Shown here: positions 1 through 7,987 of the stretch, in pieces
How positions within the stretch are numbered: the first letter of the stretch is position 1
Layout of the letters: the number at the start of each line of letters is the position of its first letter
NCBI GenBank assembly: GCA_017306865.1
Contig: JAFKHH010000020.1
Coordinates: forward strand, 1-64,000
Direction of reading: 5' to 3'
Origin: Filimonas sp.
GTDB lineage: Bacteria > Bacteroidota > Bacteroidia > Chitinophagales > Chitinophagaceae
DNA: 64,000 bases
Translations under genes and position numbers: made by a program
The notes under the pieces: generated by a model
Databases searched by the model: none
What the model was told of the DNA's origin: nothing
The model's input: the letters and a program-made list of their open reading frames with translations, nothing else

Positions 1-149
1 AAGAAAAAGCCATCACACGATACGAAGATCATACAAGATTAAGCGTTACTTTTGATAGCATTTTTTTATTTATATAGCACACCCTTCGCCAGCTAAAATG
101 GTGGTCAACTTGCCACGGAACACACTGGTCAACTTCTCCGAAATACCCA
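1..149. mobile_element. End of an IS21-family-like insertion sequence (remnant or edge)
   Basis: Two direct copies of TGGTCAACTT begin at 102 and 126, giving a 24-base period. Each is followed by a C-rich stretch and a GAA/AAT segment, and the block closes near 149 with CCCA. Repeated terminal motifs of this type, ending in CA, are typical of IS21-family elements. The first 42 bases read as the last codons of an open frame rich in Lys, ending in TAA at 40-42, which could be the tail of an istB gene. The element body lies outside the window, so the family is inferred from the end only. Confidence 0.45.
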
Positions 150-153
150 GTCT

Positions 154-675
154 ATGGTCGGGCCAGATAAAATGTTTGTGGATGGAAGAGGTGTGAAGGG
201 ACATAGGGCTTTTTTTTACAATGGTAAAAAGCTGACATACTACTCTTATGATGAAAATAATTATGCTTCAGTAGATGCGCCGGCTACTATCCTGGAAACA
301 ATCGATTCTATACATGCGCACTATGATATAGATTTTCCGGCGGCAGACTTCTTTTATCCCTCCTTTGCTGATGACCTGCTGACAAGCTTTGACTATATAG
401 ACTACCTGGGGCTAGAAAAAGTGAATGATGTAGAAGCCTTTCACATTGTGGCAAAAGGGAAGGAAATGGATCTGCAATTGTGGATAGCAAATAATGCTAC
501 TACTCTCCCCGTGAAATTTGTAATTAATTATCACCAACCCAGCAAAAATGTGAAGCGTTACGAAGCCTCCTTTTCTGAATGGAAACTCAATCCTGTTATA
601 CCGGCATCTGTATTCGAATTTCCTCAACCTCCACACGCAAACCAGGTTTACCTGATGCCTATGAAAGGAAATTAA
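154..675 (+). CDS. DUF2092 family protein, apparently 5'-truncated
   Basis: The 173-aa frame begins in the middle of what looks like a DUF2092 periplasmic protein: the recognisable core starts directly (GPDKMFVDGRG, then FFYNGKKLTYYSYDENNYA), and the signal peptide plus roughly the first 60 residues expected for the family are missing. The reading frame has stops just upstream (91-93 and 40-42), and the IS21-like end lies at 102-149, so an insertion probably removed the 5' end. No ribosome binding site is evident before ATG 154. DUF2092 proteins are predicted periplasmic, with a fold related to outer-membrane lipoprotein carriers. It pairs with the DUF6515 gene 50 bases downstream. Probably non-functional unless expressed from the element. 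Confidence 0.7.
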   Translation: MVGPDKMFVDGRGVKGHRAFFYNGKKLTYYSYDENNYASVDAPATILETIDSIHAHYDIDFPAADFFYPSFADDLLTSFDYIDYLGLEKVNDVEAFHIVAKGKEMDLQLWIANNATTLPVKFVINYHQPSKNVKRYEASFSEWKLNPVIPASVFEFPQPPHANQVYLMPMKGN

Positions 676-725
676 TACTTACTAAAAAAATATGTATGAA
701 AACTCAATATACAGGAGCGATTGCG

Positions 726-1673
726 ATGAAAATAGCCTTAAGCCTTATTGTAATAGTTATACTGCCGTTAATAGCAGAAGCTCAACGCTTTCAGCATGGC
801 GGTGGTGGTGCCAGGGGCGGAGGAGGGCGGGCGCCGTCAAGACCTGCCACACAATCCACAGGCAATGGAGGAAGAATAAATGGTGGCAGTACAAGATCTG
901 CAAACAGGCCAGCTACTTCAAGACGGCCTGAAAATAATTTTGGCAACCGTACAGAAAATTCCGGTAACAGAAATAATAATATTGGTAACAGAACGAATAA
1001 TAATAGTAACAACAGGACTACAAATAATATAGGTAACAGGGGTAATACAAACATTGGCAACAGGACCAATATAGGGAACAATGTAAATGTAAATAATAGC
1101 CGGAATGTAAACATCAATATTGAGAATAACCACAATACCGTTGTGCGTAGAAACAATATCAATACTTATGTAAGACCTCCGTATGTATATGGAGGCAGAA
1201 GGTTCTATGCATACCGTCCATATGTGTACCATCCGTATCATCCTTTCTCCTGGGGGCCGGTATGGCATCCGTGGGGGTTCCTTATTGCCACACTGGCTAC
1301 CACTGCTATATTGGTAGAAGTAAGCAATGCACAATATCACTATGACCAGGGCGTATGGTATCAGTCCGCCAGCGGTGGTTATACGGCAGTACCTGCACCT
1401 GTGGGCGGTACAGTAACAAGTATTCCGTCAAGCGCACAAACGGTAACAGTGAATAATACGACGAACTATTACTATGGCGGTAGCTATTATGAGAAGGATG
1501 GAACGAAATATAAAGTAGTAGCCCCACCTGCGGGCGCAGTAGTAGATAACTTGCCCGAAGGTGGACAAGAAGTAAAAATAGGGGATCAGACCTATGTAAA
1601 GTTTGGCGACACCTATTATCAACCTATTGAGAATGGCAAGTATGAAGTGGCACAGGTAGAAGATGGTAAGTAA
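726..1673 (+). CDS. DUF6515 family exported protein with Asn/Gly-rich N-terminal half
   Basis: 315 aa from ATG 726, chosen because AGGAG lies 9 bases upstream; an in-frame ATG at 696 would add ten residues. The first 22 residues form a signal peptide ending AEAQ. Residues about 25-150 are low complexity, with iterated GNR, NNN and TNIGNRT units. Next comes an aromatic stretch (YVRPPYVYGGRRFYAYRP), one hydrophobic segment (FLIATLATTAILVEV), and then a C-terminal region with repeated Y-x-G-x-Y-Y and PPAGAVV motifs typical of DUF6515. Likely periplasmic or outer-membrane associated. Function unknown. The gene follows the DUF2092 gene closely, suggesting one transcription unit. Confidence 0.8.
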   Translation: MKIALSLIVIVILPLIAEAQRFQHGGGGARGGGGRAPSRPATQSTGNGGRINGGSTRSANRPATSRRPENNFGNRTENSGNRNNNIGNRTNNNSNNRTTNNIGNRGNTNIGNRTNIGNNVNVNNSRNVNINIENNHNTVVRRNNINTYVRPPYVYGGRRFYAYRPYVYHPYHPFSWGPVWHPWGFLIATLATTAILVEVSNAQYHYDQGVWYQSASGGYTAVPAPVGGTVTSIPSSAQTVTVNNTTNYYYGGSYYEKDGTKYKVVAPPAGAVVDNLPEGGQEVKIGDQTYVKFGDTYYQPIENGKYEVAQVEDGK

Positions 1674-1781
1674 ACGGAGGATTATGAAATGTTGTAAAGC
1701 ATATTAAGTAAAACGCTTTATAAACGCTAAACACTGGCGTGAGCTGTCTGAGCTATCCGGCGAGCTATCGGATTATAGAGG

Positions 1782-1861
1782 AAAAGGATGTTTATCCTTT
1801 TTATGCGGATTAAAAATCCGCTTTATCTTCGTTCGACATGCGCTTCGTTAACATGTCGAAC
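1782..1861. repeat. Three consecutive hairpins in the convergent spacer
   Basis: Three perfect inverted repeats follow each other: AAAAGGAT/ATCCTTTT (1782-1789 with 1794-1801), GCGGATT/AATCCGC (1805-1811 with 1815-1821) and GTTCGACATG/CATGTCGAAC (1831-1840 with 1852-1861). They lie between the convergent DUF6515 and LytTR genes and may act as a bidirectional terminator. Confidence 0.6.
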
Positions 1862-1883
1862 AGTAAAACTTTATAAATCAACC

Positions 1884-2597
1884 TTAATTCTTCGCATCAA
1901 TGATCTTCAATAATTCATCTTTGTAAATACTTCCCACAGGTAGTTGATATTTATCTATCTCCACCATATTGCCAAACACTGTATGAATGGCCTCCAGCGC
2001 AATGATATAAGATTTATGAATACGCATAAATTTATCTGATGGTAAAATCTCCTCCAGGCGCTTCATGGTAATGTGTGTAACGATCACGCGTGCAGGTGTA
2101 TAGATCTTTACATAATCCTTCATGCCTTCGAGAAAGTAGATGTCGGCATATTTTACCTTGATCTGTTTACTGTCTTCTTTTACAAAGAAATAATCAGGTG
2201 CGTTTGTTGCAGGTGTAGCAGCAGTAGTCGTTTGTGAAGCAGTTAGTTTGGCTGTTACCTTATTGATCGCTTTCAGGAAGCGCTCAAACGAGATAGGTTT
2301 TAATAAATAATCCACAGCATCCAGTTCAAATCCCTCCAACGCATAGTTGGGAAATGCTGTAGTGAAAATAACGTTAGGTGGTTTTGGTAATGATTTTAAA
2401 AACTCCAGGCCGCTGATCACCGGCATCTGTATATCGAGGAACATCAGGTCTACCTGTTCGTTTTGTAATACTTCCAGCGCTTCCATTGCATGACGGCAAA
2501 CGCCTTTCAGCTCCCATTGAGGCATTTGTTTCAGGTAAGTAGAAAGCACCTGTTGTGCCAGAGGTTCGTCGTCAACTATTAAGCAGGTATAAGCCAT
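1884..2597 (-). CDS. LytTR-type response regulator (AlgR/LytR family)
   Basis: 237 aa. Residues 1-120 form a receiver domain with acidic pocket DDE at 9-11, phospho-acceptor Asp55 (FLDIQMP), Thr80 and Lys100. Residues about 135-237 form a LytTR DNA-binding domain (FFVKEDSKQIKVKYADIYFL, then MRIHKSYI). Such regulators bind pairs of short direct repeats about 21 bases apart. The kinase gene lies 8 bases upstream on the same strand, so the two form an operon. Candidate binding sites sit in the divergent region at 3809-3840. Targets are inferred, not shown. Confidence 0.93.
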   Translation of the reverse strand: MAYTCLIVDDEPLAQQVLSTYLKQMPQWELKGVCRHAMEALEVLQNEQVDLMFLDIQMPVISGLEFLKSLPKPPNVIFTTAFPNYALEGFELDAVDYLLKPISFERFLKAINKVTAKLTASQTTTAATPATNAPDYFFVKEDSKQIKVKYADIYFLEGMKDYVKIYTPARVIVTHITMKRLEEILPSDKFMRIHKSYIIALEAIHTVFGNMVEIDKYQLPVGSIYKDELLKIIDAKN

Positions 2598-2605
2598 GAG
2601 TTTTC

Positions 2606-3694
2606 TTAGTTTAAGTAAAGCGTTAATGATACTTCATACACACCATCTTTTAATGATGTGTTCAGCGCATGTTTGGATGGGTATAAAAGCGATAGTCGCT
2701 TTTGGGCGTTTACCAAACCGATGCCACCGGGTTTATTGAGCTGATATTTTCTTTCTTCAGGGTTTGGGGTATTGTTACGCAATACAAAATCAAGCCTGTC
2801 TGCTGCTACATTCACATTCATCTCAATCCATGACGGGCCGAATTGTGCATTTACACCATGTTTAAAACTATTTTCTATAAATGGGATTAAAAGTAGCGGC
2901 GCAATGCGATGCCCCTCTATATTGCCGGTAACTTGAATGTCTATTGTAGCATGATCGCCGTGCCTGATTTTTTCAAGATCAACATAGTCGCGCATGAAAG
3001 CCAACTCTTTATCCAGCGCTATGTATTCATCTTTTGTTTCGTACAGGGTATAGCGCATCAGGTCTGATAATTTTAAGATCATCTCTGGCGCAAGCGTAGA
3101 CTGGTGCAGGCTGAGTGAATAAATATTGTTCAGTGAATTGAACATGAAATGCGGGTTCAATTGCGCTTTCAAAAAATCCAGTTCCAGCTCAGTATGCTCC
3201 TTTTGCAACCGGATCATTTTGTTCTGCACCACATAGTGGTCCCTTAATGATTTAAGCAAAAGTGGTACGATCGTAAATATGAAATAATAGGCGCCATAAT
3301 AAACCGGCGAAGCGGCTATTTTATAGCGTAGCTTAAAGAAGATCTCTGGTTGTAAAGATGGTGTGATAAAACCGGCGAGCTTGAACGAATAATAAAAGAT
3401 AAAATAGAACGCAACTAGTGTTACGGCCATACTGATGACAAACCAGGTTGTGTGTCTTTTTGCCAGTAGTTTGGGATATAAAACCCTTGTATGTAAAAAG
3501 AAAGCAACAATGAAGAGGCTATAGCAAGCATATAGCATCAGGATGGATAAAACATCCCACCCCTCAAATGTAATCCGCTGCTCCAGCTTGATTGGTATAA
3601 TGGTGATGAACGTCCACCACAAACACAATGCAATAATGTGGCTAATTGGTGGGCGCAGCAGCACAGAAGCGGTATTTTTTATACGGGATGCCAT
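2606..3694 (-). CDS. LytS/YehU-type sensor histidine kinase
   Basis: 362 aa. Four hydrophobic segments lie at about 16-34, 48-68, 84-104 and 130-148. A short coiled coil (155-172) leads to the His_kinase domain with LNPHFMFNSLNN, placing the phospho-accepting His at 182. The ATP-binding lid region includes IPFIENSFKHGV near 270 and GGIGLVNAQKRL near 327. There is no separate sensor domain, so the membrane part probably senses the signal. It is the first gene of a two-gene operon with the LytTR regulator. A TATGTTTG element upstream (3765-3772, minus strand) is a likely promoter. Confidence 0.93.
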   Translation of the reverse strand: MASRIKNTASVLLRPPISHIIALCLWWTFITIIPIKLEQRITFEGWDVLSILMLYACYSLFIVAFFLHTRVLYPKLLAKRHTTWFVISMAVTLVAFYFIFYYSFKLAGFITPSLQPEIFFKLRYKIAASPVYYGAYYFIFTIVPLLLKSLRDHYVVQNKMIRLQKEHTELELDFLKAQLNPHFMFNSLNNIYSLSLHQSTLAPEMILKLSDLMRYTLYETKDEYIALDKELAFMRDYVDLEKIRHGDHATIDIQVTGNIEGHRIAPLLLIPFIENSFKHGVNAQFGPSWIEMNVNVAADRLDFVLRNNTPNPEERKYQLNKPGGIGLVNAQKRLSLLYPSKHALNTSLKDGVYEVSLTLYLN

Positions 3695-3737
3695 TGATAG
3701 TGTAAAAGTGTTTTTAAGCTACTTTATATACAATTAG

Positions 3738-3840
3738 TTTCGACAAAAGGGCTTTTGCTAGCGACAAACATACCGTTTGTAAAATAAAAATGGGCAATAA
3801 TGAGCGTCTTTGTCGAAAGTTGGGAAAATTTGGTCGAAAG
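3738..3840. promoter_or_regulatory. Candidate LytTR operator: three copies of TTTG(G)TCGAAA
   Basis: TTTGTCGAAAG starts at 3809 and TTTGGTCGAAAG starts at 3829, so their TCGAAAG cores are exactly 21 bases apart in direct orientation. A third copy, TTTCGACAAA, lies inverted at 3738-3747. A 21-base period between direct repeats is the geometry used by LytTR regulators, and the region separates the LytS/LytTR operon from the divergent peptidase gene. Assignment to the adjacent regulator is inference. Confidence 0.5.
3765..3797 (-). promoter_or_regulatory. Promoter for the LytS/LytTR operon
   Basis: On the minus strand TTG (3797-3795) is followed after 22 bases by TATGTTTG (3772-3765), matching the Bacteroidota pattern TTG-N~20-TAnnTTTG. 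Transcription would start near 3758, about 64 bases before the kinase ATG. Confidence 0.5.
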
Positions 3841-3867
3841 AGTCATGCGTTTTTGTAGGTTAGCAAA

Positions 3868-3875
3868 TACTTTTG
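3868..3875 (+). promoter_or_regulatory. -7 promoter element for the S41 peptidase gene
   Basis: TACTTTTG matches TAnnTTTG. No TTG lies about 20 bases upstream; instead the direct repeats at 3809-3840 sit just beyond that position, as expected for an activator-dependent promoter. The start codon at 3890 would leave a very short leader. Confidence 0.45.
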
Positions 3876-3889
3876 ATCATCCAGATAGA

Positions 3890-6238
3890 ATGCGCAATTT
3901 TAAAAGATATTTCCTCGCCATAATCGTCCTGAGTTTGTTCGGTTGCGGGCAACAAGATAACAATGCTTATCAATCGGTCACACTTTCTCCCAGGCAACTA
4001 GCCAATCTGCATGCTTTTGCCAGGTTGTATGGTTATGCCCGCTTCTTTTACCCCGGAACGGAAACAAGCCAATTGGACTGGGATAAGTTTGTAGTGTATG
4101 GAACAGCCAAAGTAATAGATGCAGTAAATGATAAGGCATTAAAAGATACTTTATCCAGGTTGTTTCATCCTATTATTCCCACATTACAATTAAATGATAA
4201 TGGAGTAATCCCCGGGCTGAACCTGGCTGCATTACGCCCTAAGGATAGCACAGGTTATAAACTATCTTACTGGCAATATCATGGGTTGACGAATGGGAAC
4301 CGGGGCGCTGCTTTCCGCTACCAGCGCAGCCTGTTAGTTAATCAATACAATAAAATTCCGCAAAGAGGTATAATTGATGAGTATGGTGTTATCAGTAATG
4401 TTCCTGTAAAAGCATTCAGGGGCGGTATGCTGAAGTTTTCTGCTGATGTAAAATGTAATCCCGGAAGTGGTAATGGAGAAAATGTATTATTCCTGCAACC
4501 GAACAATGTAAATGGTGTATATGGCACGCCTACAAGAAGTGAATCAGAAAAGGGAGATAACAAATTGCACAGGAGGGAGGTCATGCTTACTATCCCGATG
4601 TTTGCAGATAGTGTATTGCTCGGTACATTCTTAAGAACGGAGGGCTCACTGGAAATTGACAATTGCCGGGTGCAGGTAGAGAAGGATAATAAGTGGGTAG
4701 ATATACCGCTTGCTAACGGAAATTTTGAACGTGATTCAATTGGAAAAGGACCTGCCGCCTGGAATAACTGGCCTGATGATTACCAGGGAACATCTGTTGT
4801 GGCATCAACAGAATTTGCACAAGGCAAACAGGTCTTACAGATCAATGCAAAAAACACGCGACAAAAAAGCCATTTTATAGGAGAACCATTATTTGACCTG
4901 CAACCTGCATTTGGAACCGCAGTGCAAGGCAAACTCGACTCGGGTATTGCGTTTTCATTTCCTCTTGCGCTATATGCCCTGGATGGTCAAACGTACCCTG
5001 CTGCTGATAGTGCGGTATTATCTGCGTTTGCCGGCGCGGTGAAAGCAACCCAGTTGAACACAGCAAAAATATCGACCCGGCTGGCGGATATTATTATCCT
5101 GTGGAATGTATTGCAGCATGGCTATATAGCAATTGGTGACCAGGTAAGCTGGGAAAAACAGTTGGATGTTTTTTTAGCTACCGCTGCAAATGCAAAATCA
5201 TTTGATGAATATACGGACGATATGCGCAGGATACTGGCAGAGACAAAGGATGGCTTTATGGAAATGTTGCCTTCGGCTAACGCAAGCCCTTTGTATGTAC
5301 TGCCTGTCTCAATCGGCTGGGCAAGTGGAGGGCATCTTGTTATTACATCCATAGAAAAACCTGAAGATGCAGATAAGCTGGAAGTAGGAGATGAGATATT
5401 GCAGATTAATAATAAAGATGCATTAACCGTATTTACTGCAAAAGATAGTTTACTTAGTTATGCAAATGTAAGCCAGTTATTAGTGAAACGATTGTACACA
5501 ATACAGTTAGGGGAATTTGGAACTGGCGTAAAGCTAACGGTGCAAAAGAAAAACAAAGAGTTGTACTCAGCGGTATTGCCCTATTCTAAAATGTATGGTA
5601 GTAACGATAAGAAGAAAAGTGTAAAAGAGCCGCTGAAGTTGGTCAGGCCAAATATCTTATATGTCTCATTTCCTGAAGTAAGCGATGATCGCATTGATAG
5701 TCTTGCAACTCATCTGTCACCTGACATAGAGTATATTATATGGGATTGCAGGCAATCGTTTAGCTCCTTGTATTTTCTGCATTATATAAAAGATATAAGG
5801 GATACCATGAACTGGTATTATCAATCGGATATAGTTTACCCGGATAAAGATAGCCGAAACATTAGCTCCCTGAACGGTTATTTGTATGATCGTTTTAAAG
5901 AACCGGCATTGCACAGGCTGAAAGCAAAATCTATTTTTCTTTCGGAGCATTCCGAGAAGCCATATAGTGACGGCACATTCATTTATGTAAAAAAATATGA
6001 TCTTGGAACGATCATTGGTGAGCCTACGTATGGTTTTGGAAATCCTTTCAGCAATCTTCGCCTGCCGGGAGGAATGATCATTTATGTAAACGGCATGTTT
6101 GCGAGAGATGATAACGGTAAGCTATATGTAGATAAAGGAGTGCAACCCGATATAGAAGTTTGGCCAACCGTGCAGAGCATACGTGAGGGTAAAGACGAAG
6201 CCTTGAACAGAGCTATTCAGTATGCAGAGACAAAATGA
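3890..6238 (+). CDS. S41-family peptidase-like lipoprotein
   Basis: 782 aa from ATG 3890; a longer frame opens at 3800, but the internal Met gives a clean lipoprotein signal (hydrophobic run, then SLFGCGQQ, Cys19) and follows a TACTTTTG element. After an N-terminal helical region (LHAFARLYGYARFFYPG) there is a long beta-rich middle part. A PDZ-like segment (IEKPEDADKLEVGDEILQIN) lies near residues 520-540, and the C-terminal S41 fold ends with LGTIIGEPTYGFGNP near 705. The usual catalytic serine motif is not obvious: the equivalent stretch reads HSEKPYSDGTF, so activity is uncertain. Probably anchored in the inner or outer membrane facing the periplasm. Divergent from the LytS/LytTR operon, and perhaps its target. 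Confidence 0.8.
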   Translation: MRNFKRYFLAIIVLSLFGCGQQDNNAYQSVTLSPRQLANLHAFARLYGYARFFYPGTETSQLDWDKFVVYGTAKVIDAVNDKALKDTLSRLFHPIIPTLQLNDNGVIPGLNLAALRPKDSTGYKLSYWQYHGLTNGNRGAAFRYQRSLLVNQYNKIPQRGIIDEYGVISNVPVKAFRGGMLKFSADVKCNPGSGNGENVLFLQPNNVNGVYGTPTRSESEKGDNKLHRREVMLTIPMFADSVLLGTFLRTEGSLEIDNCRVQVEKDNKWVDIPLANGNFERDSIGKGPAAWNNWPDDYQGTSVVASTEFAQGKQVLQINAKNTRQKSHFIGEPLFDLQPAFGTAVQGKLDSGIAFSFPLALYALDGQTYPAADSAVLSAFAGAVKATQLNTAKISTRLADIIILWNVLQHGYIAIGDQVSWEKQLDVFLATAANAKSFDEYTDDMRRILAETKDGFMEMLPSANASPLYVLPVSIGWASGGHLVITSIEKPEDADKLEVGDEILQINNKDALTVFTAKDSLLSYANVSQLLVKRLYTIQLGEFGTGVKLTVQKKNKELYSAVLPYSKMYGSNDKKKSVKEPLKLVRPNILYVSFPEVSDDRIDSLATHLSPDIEYIIWDCRQSFSSLYFLHYIKDIRDTMNWYYQSDIVYPDKDSRNISSLNGYLYDRFKEPALHRLKAKSIFLSEHSEKPYSDGTFIYVKKYDLGTIIGEPTYGFGNPFSNLRLPGGMIIYVNGMFARDDNGKLYVDKGVQPDIEVWPTVQSIREGKDEALNRAIQYAETK

Positions 6239-6370
6239 TTCGTCTTGTCAGAGTATGGGTTTGTCGGGTAGTATGTGGCGTTTATCAAATAAATAATTCC
6301 TACAACTTAATTTATAGTTCCTTTATAATTCAATACAAGGGTGATTTTTTGTATTGAACTTGAAAAAAGT

Positions 6371-6396
6371 AAGGCTCCGGGAACGGAGCCTTTTTG
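6371..6396. terminator. Bidirectional intrinsic terminator
   Basis: AAGGCTCCG (6371-6379) pairs with CGGAGCCTT (6384-6392) and is followed by TTTTT on the plus strand. The minus strand also has a T-rich run beyond the stem. It lies between the convergent peptidase and exported-protein genes. Confidence 0.8.
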
Positions 6397-6424
6397 CTTG
6401 TTGGAATAACAACCGAAGCTTATA

Positions 6425-6889
6425 CTAGTGTTTGTTACCATGCCATCCGTTATCGTGGTGACCACGGCCATCATCTCTGCCTTTGCCTCCGGTGTACCTG
6501 CTGTCATGACTGTCTCTTATGATCGTTTGTTTGCCATACCAGCCTTTGTACTTACCATATTTAGCACGGTAAACATCTGCGTGTAAGAATGGCTTAGGTT
6601 CATTCACCACTACTTTATAGCCACGGTAAATATCATAGTTGCCAAAGCGGGAAGGCAATGCGGTTGCATATATCCACCTGCCACGGTCTGCATAAATGTA
6701 TTGACGACTGGGAACATAATAGTAAGCGTCTATATCCGGCATATAGTAGTAGTCTACATGGTCATATCCTACAGGGCCCCATACAGGCTGACTGCCTATG
6801 TTTATGCTTACACTTACCTGGGCTTTAGTTTCGTTGTATGTAACAATGCCTGCGAAGAACATCATTGACATTAAAAGTATCTTTTTCAT
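6425..6889 (-). CDS. Small exported protein of unknown function, Tyr/His/Gly rich
   Basis: 154 aa with a signal peptide (residues 1-23, ending TKAQ). The mature part begins with a short beta-like stretch (VSVSINIGSQPVWGPVGYDHVDYYYMPD), continues with many Tyr (IDAYYYVPSRQYIYADRGRW) and ends in a Gly/His/Asp-rich tail (GGKGRDDGRGHHDNGWHGNKH). I do not assign a family, though short proteins of this layout are common in this bacterial group. It is a single gene convergent with the peptidase gene and shares its terminator. The codon pattern and signal peptide argue that it is real. Confidence 0.75.
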   Translation of the reverse strand: MKKILLMSMMFFAGIVTYNETKAQVSVSINIGSQPVWGPVGYDHVDYYYMPDIDAYYYVPSRQYIYADRGRWIYATALPSRFGNYDIYRGYKVVVNEPKPFLHADVYRAKYGKYKGWYGKQTIIRDSHDSRYTGGKGRDDGRGHHDNGWHGNKH

Positions 6890-7363
6890 AATTCAACCAT
6901 TTACTGACTATAATGCGAATAGAATGCCAGTAAATAAGCCGAACTGTGAAAGATTTTTAAAAGGGGATGAAATGAATGTTTTTGTAGCTGAGTAAGAAGG
7001 AGAAACGCTTTAATTGTTAAATAGATGGGTTGTTATTAACAGAAAGGATTGTTTAATGGTTGTATGGTTTAATTGTCGCCCCGGCTTGTGTCTTCACGAG
7101 CCGGAATGCAACAAGAAATTTTTTTCACCACATAGAAGCATAAGGTATATAGGACATAGGATAAGTGGAGGGCTATTAAATAATAGCATAGTCAATTTAT
7201 TCAAGAGAACATAAGTAGAACCACTACGCGATTCTTTGAAGCCCTTCTGTGTTTCTGAACCTCTGTGGCATTTCTTTGCGTTCTCTGCGTAGCCTTTGTG
7301 CGCTTTGCGATACTTGGAGCCTTTGCGTAAAAAAATCTAACAATGTAACAATAAAACAATGTA
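6890..7363. other. Gene-free spacer with hairpin and degenerate word repeats
   Basis: No convincing gene. A hairpin (CCGGCTTGTG 7081-7090, loop TCTT, CACGAGCCGG 7095-7104) sits beside iterated words such as GTTTAATGG/GGTTTAATTG (7050-7075) and ACATAG (7132-7160). At 7240-7335 there is a run of CTGTG, TTTGCG and CTCTGCG words. These look like dispersed intergenic repeats. Two open frames here (6798-6995, 7014-7214) lack protein-like composition. Confidence 0.5.
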
Positions 7364-7987
7364 TCATTTATTCTTAAACTTCCACCTGTCTTGTATCAAC
7401 ATTGCCAGCCATACCGATAATACAGCGGTAACCATACCCGCGCCCACATCCAACGGGAAATGCTGCGCAAGATAAATGCGGGAATAACCAACCAGCAGCG
7501 CATATAATAAGCCTATGACTAACCATGCATTGCCACTACAGATTAATGCAAAAAGCAGGTACAACGTAAAGGCTGTTGCCGTATGCCCGGAAGGGAAGCT
7601 GGATACTTCATGTAACTCCACACCCGGTACTGTATGTATAAGGGCTGTTTCTTTTATAGCTAAGATCGGACGAGGCTCATCCGGTACTATTACGTATTTG
7701 CATATCTGGGTGAAAATAGTACTCAATGCAAATGCACTGAATACAAGAGGGAAGAGGCGTGTTTTCTTTTTCACAAGAATGTAGATCAATACCAGCACCC
7801 ACACTGCACCGTCACCAGCATACGTCCACCAATGAAAGAAAAAATCAGCCACCTTACCCAGGTCAGCATTCAATAGCAGGAAAAGATTATTCTTTCCCAT
7901 ACTGAATGATGCAGACAAAATAATAACTGCAAGTATAGACGTAATAATAGCGGCTATGGTAAAATTTTTCTTATTCAGTTTTTGCAT
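7364..7987 (-). CDS. PAP2-family membrane phosphatase
   Basis: 207 aa, membrane protein with about six hydrophobic segments. The PAP2 acid-phosphatase motifs are present in order: Lys97 and Arg106-Pro107 (KYVIVPDEPRP), PSGH at 132-135, and SR-x5-H-x3-D at 169-180 (SRIYLAQHFPLD). Family members remove phosphate from lipid substrates such as undecaprenyl diphosphate or phosphatidic acid; the substrate here is unknown. Its start overlaps the end of the upstream GT39 glycosyltransferase gene by 17 bases, so the two are co-transcribed and may act on related lipid carriers. Confidence 0.9.
   Translation of the reverse strand: MQKLNKKNFTIAAIITSILAVIILSASFSMGKNNLFLLLNADLGKVADFFFHWWTYAGDGAVWVLVLIYILVKKKTRLFPLVFSAFALSTIFTQICKYVIVPDEPRPILAIKETALIHTVPGVELHEVSSFPSGHTATAFTLYLLFALICSGNAWLVIGLLYALLVGYSRIYLAQHFPLDVGAGMVTAVLSVWLAMLIQDRWKFKNK

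Noticed and set aside
7014-7214. 66-codon plus-strand frame in the 6.9-7.4 kb spacer
   Set aside because: Runs through a hairpin and word repeats; residue composition is not protein-like.
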